DNA of 64,000 bases from Vibrio sonorensis (GCF_001854765.1 NZ_LJJE01000063.1:310001-374000); one strand, 5' to 3'. Positions 1 to 8,938 are shown, counted from the stretch's first letter. Notes: a model not told the origin generated them from the sequence alone. Numbers and translations: made by a program.

Positions 1-2
1 CG

Positions 3-833
3 TCTTTCCAAGGCAGAAACGAGCTTCTCTTGGGCCGTCGACTGTTTCTAAATGCTGATATGAGCGAAACAGGTGATGACGAACACCATGAGGTGGCCTG
101 CGAATATCTAAACGCACATCAAGGTGTGGTTGTATGCAAAAAAGATCCAACGCTCACTGATTTGTTGCGGAACAAATATCAAAATAAAGTGCGAGAGCTA
201 CAACAAAAAGTGATAGCCAAAGCAGAAGCAAATCTTTACCACACCCGCATACCGGATGAGAAAGGCCCAAGTATAGTCGCGCCCTTGGTGGCTGAGTCAT
301 TCTACTATTGTATGAAGCAACTGGGCCATGACGTCGACTTCGCCATTCACAATGCCGGAGGAGTGAGAAAGGGAATTGAGATAGGAGAACTAACGGTTGC
401 CGATATTGCCGGAAAGCTCTTGCCTTTTGCCGTTCCTATAGGTGTGTATCAGATCACTGGTCGCGTACTTCAATTAACCCTTGAAGGCGCGATAAACAAC
501 GCTATCAACAATGGATTCCAAGGGACGGGCTCTGGTTCCTACCCCTATGTCTATAACTTAAAGTTTGACTACCATGCGGATAAACCAGCAGGGGAGAGAA
601 TTTCCGAGCTGTACCTTCGCAACACAAATGGAGAGTGGAACGCAGTTGAAAGTGACAAGGTATATAGAGGGACTTCTTCCGCCTACACGATGAAAGGTAA
701 AGAAGGCTACGAGGCATTGTTAGAGGTAGTTGGTGAGAACAAGGTTTCTAACTTGTCGATGGCCGACTGCTTTATTAAGCTGCTATCTGAACATCCACAA
801 AAGCTAACGTCTGCAAATATCCAATTTGGTTGA
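3..833 (+). CDS. 5'-nucleotidase / UDP-sugar hydrolase family, C-terminal part (cut by window edge)
   Basis: The reading frame is open to the left edge, so only about 276 C-terminal residues are seen. They form the 5'-nucleotidase C-terminal domain (UshA/NutA type). The substrate-domain signature is present as HNAGGVRKGIEIGELT, followed by aromatic-rich loops GSGSYPYVYNL and SSAYTMKGKEGY, which in UshA-type enzymes carry the ring-stacking residues for the nucleotide base. The family is periplasmic and removes phosphate from extracellular nucleotides, letting the cell salvage nucleosides and phosphate. The N-terminal metallophosphatase domain and signal peptide lie outside the window. Family assignment is firm; whether it is UshA, NutA or another paralogue is open. 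Confidence 0.85.
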   Translation, partial: SFQGRNELLLGRRLFLNADMSETGDDEHHEVACEYLNAHQGVVVCKKDPTLTDLLRNKYQNKVRELQQKVIAKAEANLYHTRIPDEKGPSIVAPLVAESFYYCMKQLGHDVDFAIHNAGGVRKGIEIGELTVADIAGKLLPFAVPIGVYQITGRVLQLTLEGAINNAINNGFQGTGSGSYPYVYNLKFDYHADKPAGERISELYLRNTNGEWNAVESDKVYRGTSSAYTMKGKEGYEALLEVVGENKVSNLSMADCFIKLLSEHPQKLTSANIQFG

Positions 834-907
834 AAATATTGGCATAGGCCTTGCTTAATTATTAGTCAGATATCATTTTCACAGACATTGAGTTGTCGGG
901 AGGATAT

Positions 908-1003
908 ATGTGGCGTAAAGACTGGATGGACGTAGTTGTCGTGATCAGTTGGGTAAGCGTATGGTCTGCCCTAGTTTATTTTGTACCTATGGGTGGCGTG
1001 TAA
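908..1003 (+). CDS. 31-residue single-pass membrane peptide
   Basis: A short frame starts at an ATG behind a strong Shine-Dalgarno (GGGAGG at about 899-903) and ends just before an intrinsic terminator at 1007-1031. The peptide begins MWRKDWMDVVVV and has one hydrophobic segment, about residues 9-27, after a charged N-terminus. This is the usual shape of a small inner-membrane protein. The ideal ribosome site and immediate terminator support real expression. I do not recognise the family. It lies 74 bp after the 5'-nucleotidase on the same strand and could share its transcript. Confidence 0.6.
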   Translation: MWRKDWMDVVVVISWVSVWSALVYFVPMGGV

Positions 1004-1006
1004 AAG

Positions 1007-1031
1007 AAGGAGCGATTATCGCTCCTTTTTC
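1007..1031 (+). terminator. Intrinsic terminator after the small membrane peptide
   Basis: A perfect 10-bp stem (AAGGAGCGAT / ATCGCTCCTT) with a one-base loop is followed by a T-run. It ends the nucleotidase and small-peptide transcript. Confidence 0.85.
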
Positions 1032-1100
1032 ACTTTATGAGCTTTGTCATTTTTCTGTTAGTAAGTGGAAAATCATAGACTGCAGACTATTTCAAAATTA

Positions 1101-1235
1101 GACTACCGGAACTTGGGGAGTAGTCGCCTAGTTAACTTATCGTCATCCCGTAAAGCTAAGCTTTTCCGGTAAGTTTAAGTGTTTTCTTCCACTTCGACGA
1201 GACCAACGCAAACGCATCACTATAAGGAACAAGTG
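1101..1235 (+). promoter_or_regulatory. yybP-ykoY (Mn2+) riboswitch upstream of the TerC/Alx gene
   Basis: The untranslated leader of the TerC gene contains the hallmark segment CTTGGGGAGTAGTCG (1112-1126) and, about 85 bases later, CAACGCAAACGCATCA (1204-1219). These are the two conserved halves of the yybP-ykoY fold that bind Mn2+ in E. coli alx and mntP. The spacing and the downstream TerC-family exporter gene fit the known arrangement. No long T-run precedes the start codon, and the ribosome site GAGGAGG (1294-1300) lies close downstream. Control of translation start is therefore more likely than a terminator switch. The exact 5' and 3' ends are approximate. Confidence 0.85.
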
Positions 1236-1304
1236 ATGAATGCTGTATTGCGGGTTCTCGTGTCAGGATATGTTGCGATCCGCATCTAATGGTGAGGAGG
1301 CGCA

Positions 1305-2249
1305 ATGCACCCATCAATCTACGTTATTTTTGCAATCTTAACGATTGTGCTTGTCGCATTGGATGTATGGCAAACCAAAGACGGAAAGGTCACTCTAAAA
1401 AAAGCAATCAGTTGGAGTCTTTTTTGGTTTTTGCTGGCTTTTGCTTTTGCGGTATCTATCTACTTCTTTTGGAATTGGTATGCACCAAATAGTATTTATA
1501 CAAACCAAAAAGCCGCAATCGCTTTTACAACTGGCTACCTTTTGGAAAAGTCCCTTAGTGTAGATAATCTATTTGTATTTGCGATCATATTTCAACAGTA
1601 TCAAGTTCCTGAGTCGCTTAGGGCCAGAGCATTGCTTTGGGGAGTGTTAGGTGCACTAATACTGCGAGCAGCAATGATCCTAATCGGATCAAGTCTGATA
1701 GAGCAGTATCACGGAGTCCTATACTTGTTTGCGGTCTTTCTAATTTGGACGGGAATAAGCCTAGCGATTGAAAAGGAAGCGCCTTCTATAAATCCTTTAC
1801 CAGAAAGAGTAATCCGCAAAGTAGTGCCTTGTACAAAGAACTATCACGGCAGTGCTCTATTAATCAAGCAAAGGGCCAGTCTGGTAGCAACTCCTATGTT
1901 GGTCGTCATTGGTGTTATCGCGTTTATGGACGTAATGTTCGCGTTAGACTCGATACCAGCAATCTTTGCAGTGACACAAGAGCCGTTTCTAGTGCTGACA
2001 GCAAACGTATTTGCATTATTAGGACTTCGTTCACTCTATTTTGTTTTACAAGGAATGATGAACAAATTTGTCTATTTAAAGTCGGCGTTGGCAGCAGTGA
2101 TGATGTTCATTGGTATCAAGATGTTGCTTGTAGGCACGTCATGGGCGATCCCCACAGTGTTGTCGCTTATGTTCTTGTTGGCAGTCATGACAGCGGCGAT
2201 ATTTGCATCGATTCTAAAGCCGAAACTCAAAAAATCAGAACAGACATAA
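1305..2249 (+). CDS. alx: TerC/Alx family membrane protein, probable Mn2+ exporter
   Basis: 314 residues, about the length of E. coli Alx, with many membrane segments. The TerC signatures are present: FTTGYLLEKSLSVDNLFVF near residues 70-90 and FMDVMFALDSIPAIFAV near 205-220. Each carries the acidic residues thought to bind metal inside the membrane. The leader is a yybP-ykoY riboswitch, which directly supports a role in manganese homeostasis. The start is fixed by GAGGAGG five bases upstream of the ATG. TerC proteins were also linked to tellurite resistance and alkaline pH response, but the riboswitch points to Mn2+ efflux. The C-terminus is lysine-rich and cytoplasmic. Confidence 0.88.
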   Translation: MHPSIYVIFAILTIVLVALDVWQTKDGKVTLKKAISWSLFWFLLAFAFAVSIYFFWNWYAPNSIYTNQKAAIAFTTGYLLEKSLSVDNLFVFAIIFQQYQVPESLRARALLWGVLGALILRAAMILIGSSLIEQYHGVLYLFAVFLIWTGISLAIEKEAPSINPLPERVIRKVVPCTKNYHGSALLIKQRASLVATPMLVVIGVIAFMDVMFALDSIPAIFAVTQEPFLVLTANVFALLGLRSLYFVLQGMMNKFVYLKSALAAVMMFIGIKMLLVGTSWAIPTVLSLMFLLAVMTAAIFASILKPKLKKSEQT

Positions 2250-2542
2250 AGGGATACTATTACTAATCCAGAATTGGACGTATTTCAAAGTTTTGAACAA
2301 GCGCAATGTGAATAAAATGTTTCACTATTGAGGGCGGCAAGCTGACAAATCACTGTTTAGGCGGTTGATAATATGTTTTTTGAGTAGTTATGCTACTTAA
2401 ATGAATAAGCGAAGTGTGCTGGTGTTAAAATTTAGTAAAATTAGAATATCTAATCCGAAAAGGGAATTTTTGTCATTATTTTTTTAGTGGGGTTTGAGTA
2501 AAATTAAACCATACAAGTTACCGAATTGATAGAGAGGCTCCT

Positions 2543-2731
2543 ATGGCACAAGTAATGCATTTTGACGCTATTCCAGCAAACACCTCTATGGACAAGAAGA
2601 CCTATGCGGTTAACTTCAAAGGATTGATAGCACACTTACTCGATATAATGTTTACTGACAACAGTGAACAAACTTTTTACGCAAACGACCTATCTGGTCA
2701 TATGCAAAAAGATATCGGTTTGAATCGCTAA
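2543..2731 (+). CDS. DUF1127-like small protein
   Basis: A 62-residue protein with a good ribosome site (AGAGG) and its own terminator. The C-terminal stretch LSGHMQKDIGLNR matches the end of DUF1127/YjiS proteins, where the 'DIG(L/V)xR' ending is the most conserved part. Members are short, basic, cytoplasmic proteins, several implicated in RNA binding and in phosphate or nitrogen responses. No function can be assigned here. It is a single-gene unit between alx and the DUF1223 gene, preceded by a 293-bp AT-rich gap in which I see only a weak hairpin near 2380. Confidence 0.6.
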   Translation: MAQVMHFDAIPANTSMDKKTYAVNFKGLIAHLLDIMFTDNSEQTFYANDLSGHMQKDIGLNR

Positions 2732-2737
2732 TTTAAC

Positions 2738-2767
2738 AAGCGTCGACTTTGTTCGGCGCTTTTTTAT
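2738..2767 (+). terminator. Intrinsic terminator after DUF1127-like gene
   Basis: An imperfect GC-rich stem (AAGCGTCGAC with GTTCGGCGCTT) is followed by TTTTTTATTT. Confidence 0.75.
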
Positions 2768-2886
2768 TTCCTCATCACTGATAGCAAAAAGAACAAGGTT
2801 CAATCAGTTTTTAGTACCCATACAACCCGATGAAAGTAAATCGGGTGTTGTTCGGTCACTCTATACATAATTAGAGGGGACGAATC

Positions 2887-3585
2887 ATGGGATTATTACT
2901 TATGTCTACACTTGCGCACTCCCTAGCGGGTGGCCAAGTTTGGACACATTCTGGGCAACCAGCTCAAGTTATAGAACTCTTTACATCACAAGGGTGTTCT
3001 AGCTGTCCGCCAGCAGACAAATACCTATCAAAGCTTACACACGACCCAAAGCTGTGGGTTGATACTATTCCCATTGCTTACCACGTAGACTACTGGAACT
3101 ATTTAGGTTGGAAAGACCCTTTTTCACAACCCCAATTTAGTCAGTTGCAACGCCTATATCGCGCTTATGATATAGTCGGTTCAGTTTATACCCCCAGTTT
3201 TGTTGTTGATGGTAAAGAATGGCGGGGATTCTTTAATTGGTTGAACCGAACGTTACCTAAGAATGACCAACTCGCTTCCGATCAACTGACCTTAACAAGA
3301 AACGAAACAACCTTTACATTGAGCTTTGAAAGCAATGAACTGTTAGATGCAACCATTGTTTTTATTTCGCACCCTCATAGCCAGAAAATTCCGGCGGGGG
3401 AAAATAAGGGGAAAACCCTGACGTATAACTTTGTTGCACTGGACAGACAACAGTCACGTTCTAAGGAAGGAAAATGGGTGTTTAAGTGGGAAGGGCAGTT
3501 AACAGATGTCGCTTTCGTAGCAGCGTGGATATCTAAACCGGGTAGTTTTGAAAAGCTTCAAACGGTCGGTGGCGTCATCGAGTAG
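2887..3585 (+). CDS. DUF1223 family protein with thioredoxin-like CxxC motif
   Basis: 232 residues starting after AGAGGGG. The N-terminus is short and hydrophobic, probably an export signal. Next comes VIELFTSQGCSSCPPADKYL, with the CxxC pair at residues 37 and 40, which defines the DUF1223 family and resembles a thioredoxin-fold active site. The conserved YHVDYWNYLGWKDPF and GSVYTPSFVVDG motifs are also present. The family is thought to act in the periplasm in redox chemistry, but no substrate is known. A hairpin shared with the convergent PhnA gene ends the transcript. Confidence 0.8.
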   Translation: MGLLLMSTLAHSLAGGQVWTHSGQPAQVIELFTSQGCSSCPPADKYLSKLTHDPKLWVDTIPIAYHVDYWNYLGWKDPFSQPQFSQLQRLYRAYDIVGSVYTPSFVVDGKEWRGFFNWLNRTLPKNDQLASDQLTLTRNETTFTLSFESNELLDATIVFISHPHSQKIPAGENKGKTLTYNFVALDRQQSRSKEGKWVFKWEGQLTDVAFVAAWISKPGSFEKLQTVGGVIE

Positions 3586-3610
3586 TACTTTGGTGGGTAA
3601 CAGACGAAAC

Positions 3611-3634
3611 AAAGGCGCTCGATAGAGCGCCTTT
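3611..3634. terminator. Bidirectional hairpin between DUF1223 and PhnA genes
   Basis: A perfect 10-bp stem AAAGGCGCTC / GAGCGCCTTT sits between two convergent genes. Only short T-runs follow on each strand, so it may serve both with moderate strength. Confidence 0.65.
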
Positions 3635-3661
3635 ACTTAATATAACGACCGTAACTTGTGA

Positions 3662-4231
3662 CTACTTCTTACGGCAATACTCAGCGATAACGTACATAGA
3701 TTGGCCGCCATTTGCCTTACCAGAAACCAGTTTAGGATCGTCGCCAAGGCTGATGCCGCGGATAACTGTACCTTGCTTGATGACTTGGTTGGTCCCACGT
3801 ACTGGAAGGTCTTTGATCACGGTAACGTCATCACCCTTTTTCAGTTCGACACCGTTAACATCGCGAGGCTTTTCGTCATCGTCATCTTGACCAATTTCAG
3901 CCCATTTTTGCGTTTCGTCTTCTAGATACATCATGTCTAAAAGATCTTGAGCCCAACCTTGTTCACTAGATAGGGACTTAAGTTTACGCCAAGCCATCAC
4001 CTGAACAGCTGGCTCCTGATTCCACATGCTGTCGTTTAGGCAACGCCAGTGATTTACGTCTGTGTTTTCTGGGTTTTCGATTTGATCAATGCAGATGTCG
4101 CACAACACGACTCCGTGCTGAACAGTGAGCTGTGAATGAGGAGAAACAGTGTAAGCTGTTAGAGAAGATTCACTGGCGCAAAGTTCACATTTAGATTGAC
4201 AACGTTCCATCAAGGTTGCTTCTGTAGACAT
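3662..4231 (-). CDS. yjdM: PhnA/YjdM family zinc-ribbon protein
   Basis: About 190 residues. The ATG at 4231 is chosen because AAGGTGG lies just upstream; a GTG three codons earlier is possible. Two Cys pairs (CELC near residue 15 and CDIC near 45) form the N-terminal zinc ribbon. The C-terminal PhnA domain carries DVNGVELKKGDDVTVIKDL and ends VIAEYCRKK. An acidic DDDDE linker separates them. Despite the historical name, this family is not phosphonoacetate hydrolase and its biochemical role is unsettled. It is a monocistronic gene convergent with the DUF1223 gene. Confidence 0.88.
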   Translation of the reverse strand: MSTEATLMERCQSKCELCASESSLTAYTVSPHSQLTVQHGVVLCDICIDQIENPENTDVNHWRCLNDSMWNQEPAVQVMAWRKLKSLSSEQGWAQDLLDMMYLEDETQKWAEIGQDDDDEKPRDVNGVELKKGDDVTVIKDLPVRGTNQVIKQGTVIRGISLGDDPKLVSGKANGGQSMYVIAEYCRKK

Positions 4232-4418
4232 ATTATCCACCTTGTAAAAATTTGTAAGCGCGTATTATCCACTAATCACGCACGAAATAAAGGGATAACC
4301 GCCTATAAGACACGAATGTTTTCTGAAATCTTACATTGTGTGACGCGGTAACTAAGCCTTTACCAAGTTTGCATAGAAAGGCATAATTTGCACTAATCAA
4401 TACTCAATATGCGCTAAG

Positions 4419-5504
4419 ATGATAGAGCTACTCAACCAAGAATTTCTAGGAAAACCCCTTCGCTTAGAAGCAAGCCCAGCAGGTTGGCAACAACTGTTTT
4501 GGGATAATCAGTTGGTTTCCACTGCTGACGCAAGTGAAGGTAACCAGAAACAGATTCGACACAGGTTTTTGCTAAGGCAAGGTGAACAGACCATAACCTG
4601 CGAAGTTTTGGGCGACCTAAGTTGGCAACCCTTCACGGTAAACTATAGCGCTTATGTCGATGGGACAGAACTGCTTTCCGGTAGCCGTGATCAAAAAGAC
4701 ATCGAGACGCAAACACCTTACACACCACCTATACAGGAAAGACGCTTTAGTCCAATCGGTTTGGTATCCCTTGGACTCAAAGCGTTAAAAAGCGCCAAAG
4801 TGATAAAAGTCGCTCTGGCTTCGGCGAGTGTTGCTGCGTATTCGTGGCTATTTTCTTTTCAATTTGCTTTGGCACTTATTGCGTGTTTGATGGTACATGA
4901 GTACGGGCACATACGCGCAATGAAGTATTTTGGAATGAAAACAAAAGGCATCTATCTGATCCCATTCTTAGGCGGTTTGGCGTTAAGTGATGAGAAGATT
5001 AATACTAGATGGCAGGACGTGGTAATTTCGATGATGGGCCCTATGTTTGGTTTCATTCTCTCTTTAGGACTACTCATTGTTTATTGGTTAACTGGTGAGG
5101 TTTTCTTTGCTGGCCTTTCGGCGTTTAATGCCTTTTTAAACCTATTTAATCTGCTGCCTATCTTGCCACTAGACGGTGGACACGTATTGAAAAGCATTAG
5201 TTTCTCGATGAATAGCGTGGCTGGCTTGGCGTTGTGCACATCGGCTGCAATTGGAGGCGTTGTGCTTTCATATAGTCTAGGGTTAACGCTATTCGGATTT
5301 TTACTCATTATGGGAACGATAGAAATTCTTATTGAGTGGAAAGGAAGATACCAAACCCATCTTTTGCCCTTAGATCGATATGGCCAGGCGGTCTCTGCAT
5401 TGTGGTATTTGGGACTAGTTGCAGGATTGATTGCCATTATTTGGTATTTTGCTGGCTCTGGTGACAGTATGTTGGCTCTACCACTGCAAATACTGGCGCA
5501 GTAA
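4419..5504 (+). CDS. Site-2 protease family (M50) membrane metallopeptidase
   Basis: 361 residues. A soluble N-terminal domain of about 125 residues precedes six or more membrane segments. The zinc motif HEYGH is at residues 160-164 inside a membrane helix. The third ligand motif, LLPILPLDGGH, lies near residue 250. Both are diagnostic for intramembrane site-2 proteases, which cut transmembrane substrates such as anti-sigma factors. Unlike RseP there is no PDZ insertion between the motifs, so this is not the sigma-E protease. The substrate is unknown and no sigma factor lies nearby. The ATG at 4419 has only a weak ribosome site. Confidence 0.8.
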   Translation: MIELLNQEFLGKPLRLEASPAGWQQLFWDNQLVSTADASEGNQKQIRHRFLLRQGEQTITCEVLGDLSWQPFTVNYSAYVDGTELLSGSRDQKDIETQTPYTPPIQERRFSPIGLVSLGLKALKSAKVIKVALASASVAAYSWLFSFQFALALIACLMVHEYGHIRAMKYFGMKTKGIYLIPFLGGLALSDEKINTRWQDVVISMMGPMFGFILSLGLLIVYWLTGEVFFAGLSAFNAFLNLFNLLPILPLDGGHVLKSISFSMNSVAGLALCTSAAIGGVVLSYSLGLTLFGFLLIMGTIEILIEWKGRYQTHLLPLDRYGQAVSALWYLGLVAGLIAIIWYFAGSGDSMLALPLQILAQ

Positions 5505-5517
5505 GATTAGCGATAAC

Positions 5518-5543
5518 AAAAAGGGAGCATTTGCTCCCTTTAA
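5518..5543. terminator. Bidirectional terminator between M50 and M48 peptidase genes
   Basis: AAAGGGAGC ATTT GCTCCCTTT forms a perfect stem with an A-run on one side. It serves both convergent genes and overlaps the last bases of the M48 gene. Confidence 0.8.
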
Positions 5544-6333
5544 TAGATCTGACAGTTTGGTTTTTCACCGGAATAGGCGGGCAGAGTCTTAATCTTATTG
5601 GATAAGTCAGAAATTCTCGTGTTATGCGATGGATGGGTAGATAGCAGCTCTGGTGGCGCAGTTCCGCCAGACGCTTTTGCCATATTGTGCCACAAGGATA
5701 CACTTTGCTGAGGTTGAAACCCCGATTTAGCCATTAATTCTAATCCTACCATATCGGCCTCAGATTCTTGTGTACGCCCGTAAGGCAATAATACGCCGTA
5801 CTGAACACCTAGCCCCAAGGCGGCCATGGTCATCTGACGATATTCTGAGTATTCTGATGAACCCAAAGCTATATTGGTAAGCTGTAATCCAGCCCCAGCT
5901 AGTTGAGATTGTGAAAGACGTTCGTTGCTGTGATCCGCAAGGACATGTGCAATTTCATGGCCAATGACTGTTGCCAACTGATCTTGATTTTTGGCGACTT
6001 TTAAAAGCCAGTATAGACACCGATCTTCCCACCGGGCAGGGCGAAGGCATTTACTTGATCACTTTCGAAAACCACCACTTCCCAGTTGGTAACTCCGTAG
6101 CTACTTGGTACGTGTTTGGTAATGCTATCAGTGACACACTGAACGTAAGCGTTGATTTTGGGATCGTCACTGACTTTTTGCTGTGTTTTCATCTGCTCAA
6201 AAGATTGAGAGCCCAAGGAGTTCATATCTTGATCGGAAAACAGTAAGAGTTGGTTTCTACCAGTAGGTGATGATGAACAGGCGGTAATGAACAGTGTACC
6301 AATAACCGCGGCATACTTTGCTGCTTTAAGCAT
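5540..6333 (-). pseudogene. M48 family lipoprotein metallopeptidase (LoiP/BepA-like), frameshifted
   Basis: The gene starts at 6333 behind GGAG with a lipoprotein signal ending FITACSSS. The frame runs to GGKIGVYTGF and then hits TAA at about 6001. One base back in frame it continues LKVAKNQDQLATVIGHEIAH to the end at 5540. Adding one T to the TTTT run restores a 264-residue protein. The zinc site HEIAH and the third ligand in EADMVGLELM are intact. Family members are outer-membrane-anchored peptidases for damaged envelope proteins. Since both halves are perfectly conserved, a sequence error or very recent mutation is likelier than old decay. Confidence 0.82.
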
Positions 6334-6502
6334 TACTTACTCCATGTATAAATTTTTAATTCTTGTTACTGATGGTAATGGGGTAGTGTTCCCTTTTGAA
6401 TCGAAGGCAAAAATTGATGGTTTCGATTCTGCATCTATTCAGTGACTTAGGTATAATAGCAGTTTACCTCAACGAGTAGCATTGATTAGTTTGGGAAATG
6501 CC

Positions 6503-6931
6503 ATGTCGATTTGGAAACGAGAAATAGATTTAGACGAGTTAAATAACACATCACAAAACACGCTGATAGAGCATCTCAATATAGTTTATACCGAGGTAGG
6601 TGAGCGACATATCAGCGCGTCTATGCCAGTGTGTCATTTTACTCACCAACCTTTAGGTATGTTACACGGTGGCGCATCGGTTGTTTTGGCAGAAACCTTG
6701 GGCTCGGTGGCGGCAAATTTTTGTGTTTCTGAACTAGATTACTGCGTTGGGCTAGACATTAATGCCAACCATGTTAGAGCCGTCCGAGAAGGATTAGTGT
6801 TCGGCAAAGCTGAACCGATCCATTTGGGAGTTTCAACGCAGGTTTGGCAAATTAATATATGCGATGAAAGGGAGCGTTTAGTCTGTACGAGTAGGCTTAC
6901 TATCGCAGTAAAACGAAATAAAAAGGCATAG
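6503..6931 (+). CDS. menI: Hotdog-fold acyl-CoA thioesterase, MenI/YdiI type
   Basis: 142 residues from the ATG at 6503. This start is chosen because the product then aligns with YdiI from its first residues (MSIWKREIDL); a start at 6482 would add seven residues. The catalytic region PLGMLHGGASVVLAETLGS contains the His-Gly-Gly turn (His55) and Glu64, the general base of this family. YdiI/MenI hydrolyses 1,4-dihydroxy-2-naphthoyl-CoA in menaquinone synthesis and acts on other aryl or acyl-CoAs. The next gene starts 2 bp after its stop, so the two are cotranscribed. Confidence 0.85.
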   Translation: MSIWKREIDLDELNNTSQNTLIEHLNIVYTEVGERHISASMPVCHFTHQPLGMLHGGASVVLAETLGSVAANFCVSELDYCVGLDINANHVRAVREGLVFGKAEPIHLGVSTQVWQINICDERERLVCTSRLTIAVKRNKKA

Positions 6932-6933
6932 TC

Positions 6934-7167
6934 ATGAGAATCGATTTTTCTAGCGGAAAAATTGTTGTTACATCGCAAGAGATTCAAATAAGAATTGATG
7001 GAGATTCTCAGATCGTTCTTCGAGCGCGAGCTGATGCAATCGCTCTCTTAGGTGGCGGAGCCAATGTCGTTGTCGCCAATGATAGTGAGGTTCAGTGGTC
7101 AGTAAGGTTGGATGACGTTCAACAACTTGAAGAGATATCTAGCTGTTTGGGCGTTAAGATTAATTAA
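6934..7167 (+). CDS. Small conserved protein (DUF3389-like)
   Basis: 77 residues, starting 2 bp after menI. The sequence alternates short hydrophobic and polar stretches (MRIDFSSGKIVVTSQEIQI, then NVVVANDSEVQWSVRLDD), suggesting an all-beta domain with a short C-terminal helix. It lacks a signal peptide, cysteines or known catalytic motifs. I recall this pattern from the Vibrio family DUF3389, but that name is from memory. Coupling to menI suggests joint expression; a shared function is only inference. Confidence 0.6.
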   Translation: MRIDFSSGKIVVTSQEIQIRIDGDSQIVLRARADAIALLGGGANVVVANDSEVQWSVRLDDVQQLEEISSCLGVKIN

Positions 7168-7201
7168 CCTTCCCACATCTTGATTATTTACCACTAAAAG
7201 A

Positions 7202-7237
7202 GGAAACTAATCTCTGTTGCTTGCAAGAGAGATTTCC
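7202..7237 (+). other. Hairpin in the leader of the SgrR-like gene
   Basis: AATCTCT (7209-7215) pairs with AGAGATT (7228-7234), extended by GGA / TCC. The stem ends six bases before the ATG and would bury AGAGAG, the only purine-rich stretch near that start. It could affect translation. Confidence 0.35.
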
Positions 7238-7242
7238 CCTTT

Positions 7243-8936
7243 ATGAGTAGTCCGCGATTAAGAGTCCAATTCGAAACCCTGTTTGAACACTACCGAGGTG
7301 TTGATAGTGGTGTGCAGTTGGAAGAGATAACCGAGGTTCTGTTTTGTACGCGCCGAAATGCGAGAATAGTGCTGAACAAAATGGAAGAGGAAGCTGGATT
7401 GAATGGCACCCTTCACCCGGCCGAGGAAAGCTCTCTCGATTGATTTTTAAGCGCAGTCGTACTGATGTTAGTGACAATCTAGCCAAGCGTTATTTAGATG
7501 AGGGCAAGGTCGAGCAAGCACTTAAGGTACTCGACAATGACTCAGCGAAACTGGCACAGGTTATTGAAAACTATTTGGGTGTCGTCCATCAAGAAGGTCA
7601 GCAAGTCCTTAGACTTCCGTACTATCGACCGTTAACTATCCTAAACCCAGAAAAACCAATTCGACGCTCAGAGCTTCATATTATCCGTCAGATATTTAGT
7701 GGATTGACGAGGATGGATGAAAATGAAGTACTACAAGCGGATCTGGCTCACTCGTGGGAAATGTTGACTCCGAAACACTGGCGTTTCTACCTGCGCCCAG
7801 GTGTACGCTTTCACAACGGGATCATTCTAACCTCTGATATGGTTATTGATTCACTTAATCGCCTTAAACAGAAGAACCTGTTTTCACACGTTATAGACAT
7901 TAAATCGCCAAATCCAAGTGTGGTGGATATCTGCCTAAGCTCCCCTGACTATAGACTTCCGATTCTGCTCGCCGAGTCTTGTGCACGAGTTACGCTACCC
8001 AAAAGCGAAAGAACCGAACAATACGACAAATTTCCAGTTGGAACTGGCCCTTACAAGGTGATCAAAAACGATGACCAACGCTTGACTTTGCAAGCTTATG
8101 ATGGCTATTTTGGCTATCGTCCATTGATAGATCTGGTTGAAGTATGGGTGGTTGATGAAGCGCATTCATCGTTCGTTTTTCCAAGTCTTAACAACCCTAT
8201 TAAACCTGAGTCTTCAGCACATGCCGATGAAGTTGACCTTGATCCGGGTTGCACCCTCTTACTACTCAATCGGAAACAGGGCCTAGCAGCGGATGAAAGG
8301 TGGGCAGAGTATTTTTCTAACCGATTGAACTCATCAAGTTTGTATCGCTTGATTCCGCCGGAAAAAGTTGCGGACTTAGGTGTATTTCCCGCTTATGGGT
8401 TGAAACCGGGTTGGTATCATCAACCAGTCCACGCTCAGCAAGTGAAGCCGCCGCAGGACAAAACCGTAAAAATTGCCTATCACGGGCAGCACCCAATGTT
8501 TCCAACCCAAGTTAGTGCCATTAAAGCACTGTTTGCTGAGGATGGTATTTCAGTGGAACTGGTTGGTTATGACTATTCGTTAGACAAGCCAGAAGAGATC
8601 GATATCTGGCTAAAAGCGATGGGCATCACGAGCAACAGGGAGGATGCTCTTGCCGGTTGGCTTCTGGATTATGGTGACGTTCAAGCAATGAGTCGAGAAG
8701 AGGACTTTATTGATTGGAAAAGAACGATAACGGGCTGGCTTGCAGATGAAACAGCACCTTTTCCGGCAAAAGAGTTGGGCAAGTCGCTTGTCGAAAAGCG
8801 TCAAATTATTCCGATGCTTCACTGTTGGTTGGGCGTGAGTAAAGATCAATGTGGTGCGTTACAAAATGCTAAATGTAATGCTTTAGGCTGGTTTGACTTT
8901 GGTCAGGTTTGGGTGAAACCAGACTCAATGGACTGA
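7243..8936 (+). pseudogene. sgrR: SgrR-family transcriptional regulator, frameshifted
   Basis: The first frame encodes an SgrR-type winged helix (SSPRLRVQFETLFEHYRG, then CTRRNARIVLNKMEEE) and stops at 7443. The frame one base back continues WIEWHPSPGRGKLSRLIFKR and runs to 8936. Restoring one G near 7395 joins them as MEEEGWIEWHP, giving about 564 residues. The rest is a periplasmic-binding-protein-like SBP_bac_5 domain (RQIFSGLTR, WRFYLRPGVRFHNG). E. coli SgrR senses glucose-phosphate stress and activates the sRNA SgrS; I see no SgrS here. The break is probably a sequence error. The zinc-ribbon gene follows after 2 bp. Confidence 0.8.
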
Positions 8937-8938
8937 TT

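Noticed and set aside
1829..2266. 145-codon frame inside the TerC gene
   Set aside because: It lies in another frame of a clearly conserved membrane protein and its product has no recognisable feature.
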